A DNA stretch of 64,000 nucleotides from Annona cherimola (lineage: Eukaryota > Streptophyta > Magnoliopsida > Magnoliales > Annonaceae): assembly GCA_030490835.1 (NCBI GenBank), contig CM059971.1, positions 7,196,938-7,260,937 of the forward strand. The letters are read 5' to 3'. This document shows positions 55,797 to 64,000 of the stretch, piece by piece. Position numbers and translations under genes: made by a program. Under the pieces are notes generated by a model, which was given only the letters and a program-made list of their open reading frames with translations, was not told the DNA's origin and ran no database searches. The first letter of the stretch is position 1. Each line of letters opens with the position of its first letter.

Positions 55797-58700
55797 ACAC
55801 ATTTTAATTTTGGTATAATAGATTCCATCCATAATTTTTTTATGCAATAATAAAAATTAATGATTTTAGATATATGTAATCGATATATCTAAAATCATGC
55901 CGATTGTTAGATCGTATATATAAATCATGCCATGGAATTGATGTACGTTTATTTATTTTTTTTAAAGACCCACGAATAAAGCTTCTAAATGCACAACAAT
56001 TTCCTTTCGGTTATGTATATGCTCCATCGTGAATTTACGTTCAATTTTTTTTAATAACATGAATAAAGCATCTGAATGCATGTTTCGGTCATGCACGTTG
56101 AATTTTTCAAATTCTCCCAGTCAGTAACAATGTTTATCATATGCATGCACCTCACCTTAAATATATATATATATATATATAAATGTTTTTGGTAACAATA
56201 ATAATGTTTCGATCATCGTGCCATGTTCTTTGCTAAGGTTCATTTTTGTTCGTCGACTGTAAACCCTTGGCCGTTGATGTATCTTGTCCACATAATATTT
56301 TTATAAGACAATTTTCATGCATATTAATTTTTTGGACGAAATTTAGTTTTGCGGTTAAATTAATGGTTTTAAATTTGATAATAAAAAGCAAATTTTTCAT
56401 TAATATCCAGATAGAATTACACAAAAAAATTTTGATAGAAGCATAACGCACATATAATATAATATGTTTACAATTGGATAATCGGTCATATATTTAGGGT
56501 GTGTTTGTTTTTGGTAAAAAAGTGTCAACTAAAACTTTTCAATCTAAAACTTTTCACTCTCCATAATTATTCTATTTTTTAATTATTTTTTCACATTTTT
56601 CTATACAAACTATCATACTTTTCAATCATTTTCTACATAACTACTCATACAACTAACCTATCTATTTTAACTTTATTCTCTTTACTCCTCATTATTCTCC
56701 TATTATATCACATCACTTTCTATTGATTTGACAACTTCTACTTCAAAAACCTTTTCATCAAAAGTTTTACCCTCCAACCAAACACACCCTTAAAAAGATA
56801 TCGGGTCATAATTTTTCGCTACGTACCCAACGAATGGATTGGAATTAATAATAAATAAAAAAGGTACACAACAGAAATCTATGATGGGTATGAAAAACAA
56901 AACCGTAAGCGGCCGTAGATTTTTTTTTTGCGTTCAATATACATTATTAAACACCAGATTAATAAAACCCATAATAGAGATGGGAATTTAATTATGGTCT
57001 ATTAATATTATAAATATATTTAAGGGCTCAGTTTATCTGTTTTTACTAGAATTCATTTTTTTATAAATATTAAACATTCCAATTTAATTGTGCTGAAAAT
57101 CATGGATTCAGGATGCTATAATTTTAATTATATTTTGAGGCATGATTTAAATTTCAATTGCTGGATTATTGCCATGAACAAGTTTTCTTTTACGTTTCTA
57201 TTTTGGACTCCCTAAATTCAAGTTTGAGAAGAAGGCGAATTTCCCCATGATGCTCTGGAGGTGCATAGTTATTTTGCGCACATGCGGCCATTTTTCGTGG
57301 TATGGTAGTACGCAAAATCTCTGTAAACATGCAGCATCCATCAAACATGCAATTTTGATATTTTTATTTTAAAATATAAATTATTTTAACAGCTATAATG
57401 CATGCAATGAAATTTAGTTATTAATTTTATACTGGAAACCATTTGCATAAAACGAAGCCCCTAAACAAAAATTTACATATAAACCCCCTTGATAATTTTT
57501 TTATTTTACAAAATGGTTCTTTCCTTTTGAACGGGGCTTGGGCATTTTCGAGCCCGTCCAATAAGCCCATCAGGTTGGCCTATATCTAGGAAGCCCATTT
57601 CAATCTATTGCACCTGGGCAGGCCAACTTCTCAAGCTCAGCTTTACAGGCCCATGTGGGCAGCCCGTTTTAGCTCATAACTGTCCAGGCCCAAAAACCCA
57701 TTATGACAGAAAGGGCACGTGACCCATTATGAACTGTCCATACATAAATTAACATAATTTTTTATCCTCTTATCCAAATTGAATGATCTAATAGTGATTT
57801 TCTATATTTTTGAACATTCTGGATCTTAATGGAAGGTCTAATTAAGCTAAATAGGTCATTAAATCTGACCTTTTGGATATTTATGCAATATATACAATTT
57901 TTTGAATCATATGTGCAATTAATTAATGTATTAGCAATTTTATTTATGATTTATTGCTTTTTATTTAATTCAGCATGTATATATATGAATAATTATATAA
58001 TTTTGTGATTATTAAATTTTGTGGTGAGATTATATTCTATGGTATGACTGGAGGTTGGTGTCTAGGCAAGAGGTATTGAAAAAGATCACGTGGTTATTTA
58101 ATTAAGTCCCTGCTATGCAGGGGGAGCCTCCCACACCCTACCTCACTTACCCGGCTGACTAAAAGAAATAATATGAAATTTAATCGCACAAAATAAATTT
58201 AATAATCATTATTATTGAATTATTCATATATATGTATATTATATTCTGTAATTTATATTAATAATTTTGATTGTGTATTTCTAGTTGTCCCAAAGGGTCT
58301 AAAATACATTTTTAAAATTATTAAATAAGTGGAGAGAATATTATTGTTTATTTTTTCTCCTAATGAAAAATTGTAATTAATTGTTATTATGAAATTTATT
58401 TTTTAATAAATATTATTCATATTTATGTCTTTTGTTGCCCTGAAGGGTCTAAGATGTTTAGTTAATCAAATTTATTTAAGCAAAAGGAGAATAACATGAT
58501 TTTTCTTCTCATCATAGAAATTGCATTATTAAAGAATATTATATCATAGTTCCACCCGAAGGTAGCTATAATTTAATATTTTATCAATAATTAACTAGAA
58601 CTGCATAAACGTGGAAAATTTTCCATCCAAAGGTGGGGATTTCTTGACTTTGTGTATTCATAATTAATTATTGAATATTATTGTTTATCTTAGCATTATT

Positions 58701-58840
58701 GAATATAATCATACATTATTGCTTGTGTGATTAATTTTAAATTTTTTTAGCTATGATTAATTATTGTTAATGAAATTATTATATAATAGTTTATCTGAAT
58801 CATAATGTTGACGTGAGCTTAATCATTTTTTGTTATAGCT
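55797..58840 (+). other. Long copia leader region
   Basis: Unusually long non-coding stretch between primer site and gag. It holds an (AT)n run at about 56157-56180, the MITE at 56497-56789, a GC-richer patch at about 57525-57730 built from GGCCCA/GGCCAA/AGCCCAT words, and a spaced motif of the CCAAAGGGTCTAAAAT type at about 58289, 58437, 58556 (CACCCGAAGGTAGC) and 58623. No protein is recognised. Part of it may be later insertion. Confidence 0.55.
56497..56789 (+). mobile_element. Tourist-like (PIF/Harbinger) MITE, complete
   Basis: 293 bp with terminal inverted repeats GGGTGTGTTTG at the left and CAAACACACCC at the right, flanked by TTA at 56494-56496 and 56790-56792. TTA duplications and a G-rich terminus are the hallmarks of PIF/Harbinger MITEs. 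The interior is T-rich and non-coding. It is the reference copy for partial copies at 5493, 19387/21131, 25980, 40392, 42722 and 54940. Confidence 0.88.
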
Positions 58841-60203
58841 ATGGCTCCTGTTCCTCAATCTCATCTGTCTAATATTTCGACACTGAATGAATCAAATTAT
58901 TTTGATTGGCGTGAGCAATTACTTATTACCTTAGGATGTTTGGATCTAGATTTAGTCATTCGTGTTGCAAAACCTAGTGATTAACGCCTGAAAATACTGA
59001 TAGTCAGAAGTTTAAATTTGATAAATGAGAGCGTTCCAATAGGTTGTCTCTTATGATTATAAAGAGTACAATAGAAATGAATATTAGGGGGTCTATTTCT
59101 AACCCTGAAAATAAAAATGCCAAAATTTATCTTAACTCAATTAAGGAAAAATTTAGTGGGTCAGATAAAGTATTGGCTGAAATGCTCACTAACAAATTGA
59201 CTTCAATGAAATATGATGGCATTTATGGAGTACGAAAGCACATAATGGAAATGTCAAATATAGCTGAGAAACTTAATGAACTAGGGATGAAAATCTCTGA
59301 CTTCTTCCTAGTCATATTTATCTTAAACTCTCTTCCATCTCAGTTTTCACAATTCAAAATCTCCTATAACATACAAAAGGAGAAATGAACTTTAAATGAA
59401 TTAATATCTGTGCGTGTATAAGAGGAAGAGAGATTAAAGTAGGATGGATCAATGACTATCTATTTCATATTGACTTCTAAGCAGTACAAGTTAAAGAAAG
59501 GAAAAGGGAAGAATAAATTTCCATTAAAGAAAGGCCTAGAGGATGGATCGAAAAAGTCCGCTGATAAGTGTCACTTCTGTAAAAAAAGGCATTTTAAGAA
59601 AAATTGTCTCAAGCGGAAGAGTTGGTTCGAAAAGAAAGGTAACAATTGTGTACATGTTTACCTTAAAACTAATTTCATAAATGTATCCTCTAATTTATGG
59701 TATATCGACTCTGGTGCTGCTATCCATGTTTCAAACTCTTCACAGGTATTTCATTCAACTTGCAACCCAAAACCGCATGAGTCATCAATTTTAATGGGCA
59801 ATCTAACCAAGTCTAAAGTCAAAGCAGTAGGAAATTGCAGGCTTTGCCTTGACAAAAGATATTTTTTAGAACTGCATGATGTTTTCCATGTTCTGTCCAT
59901 TTGTAAAAATCTAATTTCTTTGCCAAAACTTGTTGTAATGGATTATTCTTTCAATTTTGCAAACTCAAAGTTTTCTTTATTTAAAGATTCTATTTTAGTT
60001 GGAACTGGAACATTGTTTAAAATTTTATATCAAATAAGTGCAGATTACTCATTTATTAATTGTTCATCTACCTTAAATGTATGTGCTGGTACTAAACGTG
60101 GTATGATTGATGAAAATTCCTCCATGTTGTGGCATAAAAGATTGGGTCACATATTGAAAGAAAGGATGCTAATATTACTAAAAGATATAGTATTACTTAC
60201 TTA
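58841..60203 (+). pseudogene. gag-pol: Copia gag and protease, broken
   Basis: 58841-58984 encodes the N-terminus (LSNISTLNESNYFDWREQLL, typical of copia Gag). A frame change near 58980 and a TGA near 59026 follow. 59044-59388 is the UBN2-type gag domain (FSGSDKVLAEMLTNKLTSMK, ILNSLPSQFSQFKISY). 59452-60204 has a basic stretch, a zinc knuckle CHFCKKRHFKKNC (complete C-x2-C-x4-H-x4-C), the protease active site IDSGAAIHVS (D-S-G) and the pre-integrase motif LWHKRLGH. Several in-frame stops lie between the parts. Confidence 0.88.
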
Positions 60204-61012
60204 GATTTTACTAATTTTAGCATATGTATTGATTGTATTAAAGGCAAAGAAACCAAAACTCAGAAAAAGAGTGCTATAAGAAACAATGAACTTTTAGAAT
60301 TGATCCACACCGATATTTGTGGTTTATTCTCATCATGTATTGGAGGTGAAAAGTACATTATCGCGTTTATTGATGATTTCTCACGTTATGGTTATATTTT
60401 CCTATTAAATGAAAAGTCTGATTCTTTAAACGCTTTTAAAATATTCAAAGAGTTAGTAGAAAAGAAATTTGATAGGAAAATTAAAATTGTAAGATCTGAC
60501 AGAGGCGGTGAATATTATGGTAAACACCGTTAATTAGGTCGAATCTCTAGCTCATTTACTAAATTTCTAGAAGAGAATGGTATTGAATCTCAATATACGA
60601 TGCCTGGAAATCCCCAATAAAATGACGTTGCTGAAAGAATAAATTATACTCTCATGGATATAGTGAGAAGTATGATTAGCAACTCATCCTTACCCTTATT
60701 CTTGTGGAGTGAAACCTTAAAAACTGCTATGTATATCCTCAATAGAGTTCCCAGTAAAACTGTTCCTAAAACTCCATTTGAGTTATGGTCAGGCAGGAAA
60801 TCCAGTTTGAGACATTTGCATATTTGGGGTTATCAAGCAGAAGCAAGGATACTCAACTTACAAGAAAAGAAATTGGACCCAAGGACTATTAGTTGTTTTT
60901 TTATTAGGTATCCAGAATGGTCTAAAGGGTATAAATTTTACAGTTCGTCTCATAATACTAGGATCACTGAGACCGGAACAGCTTAGTTCATTGAGAATGA
61001 CGAAAATAGTGG
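60204..61012 (+). pseudogene. pol: Copia integrase, broken
   Basis: 60300-60533: IHTDICG (first catalytic Asp), YIIAFIDDFSRYGYIFLL and RSDRGGEY (second Asp). A stop follows, then [16 protein letters not shown], where the usual NGVAERxNRTL Glu is present, [40 protein letters not shown] and YRSSSHNTR-like [12 protein letters not shown]. It is in a different phase from gag-protease. The codon before VAER has TAA in place of a sense codon (60617-60620 region). Confidence 0.87.
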
Positions 61013-61135
61013 GAGCACAACTCCATAAAATGTGAAATTTGAGGAGTTCAGAGATCCTTCCTCTGGTTCATCACTAATAAATGTAAGAACTGAGATTTTT
61101 AATTATAACATGACAGATCAACAACAGAAATTGCT

Positions 61136-62893
61136 GTGCAACCCACGGAAGATACTAATAATGAATTGATCTCAATTCCAAATGATATTCATCAATATGA
61201 TAATGTAGAACATATTAATGAGTCAAGAAGATCTAATAGAATAAGAAGATTTGCTATTTTGGATGACTACATTATATATTTGGAAGAATGTATTAACGAT
61301 CCTTGTATTGAAAATGATTCATTGACATTTAAAAAAGTTATTAATAGTGAAAAGTCTGAATTATGGATTAATGTTATGAAAGATGAATTGGAATTTATGT
61401 TTCAAAACAAAGTTTAGAATCTTGTTACGTTGCCTAAAGGGAGCAAACCTGTTGGTTGTAAATGAATATTCAAAACCAAACGGGACCCTAAGGCTAATGT
61501 AGAAAGGTATAGGGCTAGATTTGTTTCCAAAGGATTCACTCAAATAAAAGGCATTGATTATAAGGAGACATTTTCACCAGTCTTCAAAAAAGACTCATTC
61601 AGAATTATTATGACATTAGTGACTTACTTTGACTTAGAGTTACATCAAATAGTTGTAAAGATGACATTGTTGAATAAGGATTTAGAATATAAGGTATACA
61701 TGATGCAACCTGAAGGATTTGAAATGAAAGGAAAGGACATATTAGTATGCAAATTAAAAAAATCTATATATGGACTTAAACAAGCTTCCCGACAGTGGTA
61801 TTTAAAGTTCAACAAAGTTATCACTTCCTTTGGATTTACAGAAAATATTAGTGACTAACATATATATCTAAAGTTGAGTGGGAGCAAGTTTATATTTTTT
61901 ATTCTATATATAGATGATATTTTATTTGCTACTAGTGATTTAGGTCTTTTGCATAACATTAAAAGTTTTCTTTCTGAACATTTTGATGTGAAAAATATGG
62001 GTGAGGCATCATATGTCATAGGAATTGAGGTCCATCGAAATAAGCCTAAAAGACTTTTAGGGTTATCACAGAATGCATATATCAATAAAATTTTATAAAG
62101 ATTCCAAATGTCCAACTGCTCATAATGTAAAGTGTCAATCTTTAAGGGTAAAAAATATGGTCTGCATCAGTGTCCACAGAATGAGATTGAAAAACAGGAA
62201 ATGAGATCCATCCCATATGCTTCTGCTTTTGAGAATATAATGTATGCGCAAATTTGCACACATCCTGACATCAATTATATAATAGAATTACTTAGAAGAT
62301 ATCAAAGCAATCTGGGAATGAAACATTAAAAAGCAGTAAAGAAAGTGATGAGATATTTCCAAGGAACTAAAGATTATGAGCTCACATATGCAAAAACTGA
62401 TCAATTAAAAATGATCGGTTACACAGATTCAGATTATGCTGGTTGTACAAACAGCAAAAGATCCACATTAGGCTATATTTTTTTAGTAGCTGGTGGAGCA
62501 GTTTCATGGAAGAGTGGGAAACAAAATCGTGTAGTTGACTCTACCATTGAAGCTGAATTTGTCGGCTATCATAAAGCATCCTCACATGCATTTTAGTTGA
62601 GGAAATTTATCTCAAAGCTTAAAATTATGGATTCTATCTTTAGGCCTCTGAGAATTAGTTGTGACAATTCATCAGCGATTAGCTTCCCCAATTATAGAAG
62701 AATTATTGGCGCTAACAAGCATATTGATGCTAAGTTTATGTATGTATAAGAAAGGATTAATGATCATCTGATATCGATTAGTTTTTTTGGGACTGCTGAC
62801 ATGATTGCTGATCCCATGACTAAGGCTCTGGCGCCTAAAGTTTTCTCTGGACATATAAGAAATATGGGTCTTGTTATGTGGGACAATTATTGA
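61136..62893 (+). pseudogene. pol: Copia reverse transcriptase and RNase H, broken
   Basis: All in one phase with about eight stops. Landmarks: RRSNRIRR linker; ERYRARFVSKGFTQIKGIDY; ETFSPVFKKDSFR; VYMMQPEGFE; LKKSIYGLKQASRQWY; LYIDDILFATSD (YIDD, the catalytic motif); GEASYVIGIEV; RNase H with IGYTDSDYAGCTNSKRST (D), GGAVSWKSGKQNRVVDST, EAEFVG (E) and a KHIDAKFMYV segment; final TADMIADPMTKAL. The catalytic residues visible are intact, so inactivation is by stops and frame changes. Confidence 0.9.
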
Positions 62894-63313
62894 TGTAATT
62901 GATACATTTTGAGATCTCATATTAGATGATTATTTTCTTTTGTTTAATTATTGTATTTTGTTGACAACTTTATGTGATTTGGAAATAAAAGATTTTATCT
63001 ATTTGATATTAATGTGGGACATTAAAATCACATAATTGTAAATCTACCATTAAGAACTTAGTTAAGTAAGTTTGTTAATATCGTGGTGCATGGAAGGAAG
63101 TATATTATATATAGCATATAACCGCTATGATCCATATTGATAAATTTTTTCTTAACTTAAATATTAAAGTTGGATTGCGTATGTAATGACTGGGTATATT
63201 TTTTTCAAATGAGTGCACTCGTCCGGTAATTTTTCAAATGTAAAATCCAAGGATTGTATTTTAAGTATAATTTTTCTTTTCTTTCTTAATTTTAATTAGG
63301 CCAAGTGGGAGAA
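62894..63313 (+). other. Copia 3' untranslated region and polypurine tract
   Basis: AT-rich, non-coding. CCAAGTGGGAGAA (63301-63313) directly precedes the 3' LTR and is the typical copia polypurine tract. Confidence 0.75.
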
Positions 63314-63636
63314 TGTTAGAATTAAACTCCTATGAAGGTGTCCTAATTAAATAAGGAGTCTTTGGATTTAAAGATAGCCTAGTGTATCTGAGATACGTAT
63401 GCAATCTGAGTCCATGTAGAACTACACTTCTATTAAGAGTCATGATAGAAAGGGCTTTATATATAGAGGAGTCTAGGTCCCTCTCTCACACGTACACATC
63501 ATAAGTGGTTCCCATCTACCGCTAGTATCACAGGGAGAAATGTTGAGGGAGAAGATCTCGTACTCTACTCGGTCTGTAGGTGGAATCTACACACACACGG
63601 ATTCAGGTACGCTTCCGCATCACATGATTTCCAGCA
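63314..63636 (+). repeat. 3' LTR of copia element
   Basis: TGTTAGAATTAAACTCC to TTTCCAGCA, 323 bp, homologous to 55462-55782. Confidence 0.9.
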
Positions 63637-64000
63637 CAATACACTTGCAATATTTATGGATCTCATGAATAAAGTATTTTGAGAATATTTGAACATATTT
63701 ATAGTGGTGTTTATTGATGATATCTCAATTTATTCTAAGTCAAAGGAAGAACACTGTGAGCATTTGCGGATCGTATTAAATCAGCTAAGGACAAAGAAGT
63801 TGTATGCTAAATTAAATAAATGTAATTTCTGGCTAACTCAAGTTACGTTTTTGGAGCACATCATCTCTGTCGAAGGAATCAAAGTGGACCCATAGAAAAC
63901 AAAAGCTATAGTGAAATGGCCAATGCCAACCACAGTAACTGAAGTATAGAGTTTTCTTTGATTAGCTAGTTACTATCGGAGATTTGTTCAGGAATTTTGT
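63637..64000 (+). pseudogene. pol: Ty3/gypsy reverse transcriptase, right of copia
   Basis: It continues the RT interrupted at 55461: IFMDLMNKVF, then a stop, [18 protein letters not shown] (FIDD, the gypsy catalytic motif), [34 protein letters not shown] and a stop, then SFL-stop-LASYYRRFV leading toward RNase H. It runs off the window. Stops after KVDP, TEV and SFL show decay. Confidence 0.88.

Larger units (their letters stand above)
55462..63636 (+). mobile_element. Degraded Ty1/copia retrotransposon nested in gypsy RT
   Basis: About 8.2 kb: 5' LTR 55462-55782, primer site 55785-55796, a long leader (3 kb) with a MITE insertion, gag-pol relics 58841-62893, polypurine tract and 3' LTR 63314-63636. 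Domain order gag, protease, integrase, reverse transcriptase, RNase H is diagnostic for copia. The coding region has many stops and at least three frame changes. The LTR pair is clearly more diverged than that of the element at 6907, so this is an older insertion. It lies inside, and is therefore younger than, the gypsy element. Confidence 0.9.

Overview
This window is AT-rich plant nuclear DNA. Three things show a flowering plant: an intronless receptor-like protein (RLP) gene of the Cf/Ve type, a plant L1-type LINE with a C-terminal RNase H domain, and typical plant copia and gypsy polyproteins. The species cannot be named from the sequence. I see no intact host gene, no rRNA or tRNA gene and no CRISPR. 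The only host gene is an RLP pseudogene. Everything else is transposable-element sequence or eroded local duplications around the RLP locus.

Layout. 1-6906: AT-rich DNA with a duplicated copy of the RLP 3' flank (930-2660) and a MITE arm. 6907-15004: a complete LTR element with a perfect 5-bp target duplication that carries only gag (non-autonomous, TR-GAG/LARD type). 15010-19386: AT-rich DNA with short tandem and direct repeats. 19387-26133: a MITE split by a solo LTR, a GA-rich minisatellite, a long AT-rich stretch, then a second MITE arm in inverted orientation. 26134-28600: RLP 3' flank. 28675-31882 (minus): the RLP pseudogene. 32386-32750: a foldback MITE. 32811-38482 (minus): a 5'-truncated LINE. 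38490-46850: repeated modules plus several foldback and Tourist-like MITEs. 46850-52200: a third copy of the RLP-flank block, split by a second solo LTR (50132-52064). 52400-54940: further copies of the modules at 39160-41000. 55095-55194: assembly gap. 55195-64000: a degraded Ty3/gypsy element whose reverse transcriptase is split by a degraded Ty1/copia element (55462-63636).

How it fits together. Blocks at 930-2660, 17960-18730 plus 26134-28600, and 46850-52200 are co-linear. This suggests an old tandem duplication of an RLP locus in which one gene body survives, itself broken by two nonsense codons and two frameshifts. Transposons later filled the copies. Nesting gives relative ages: MITE before solo LTR 1; gypsy before copia, with a MITE also inside the copia leader; and the LINE inside a repeat module whose empty sites are still present at 45180 and 46060. 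The gag-only element has the most similar LTR pair and looks like the youngest large insertion.

All comparisons were made by eye within the window. Family names rest on motifs, and no database search was possible.
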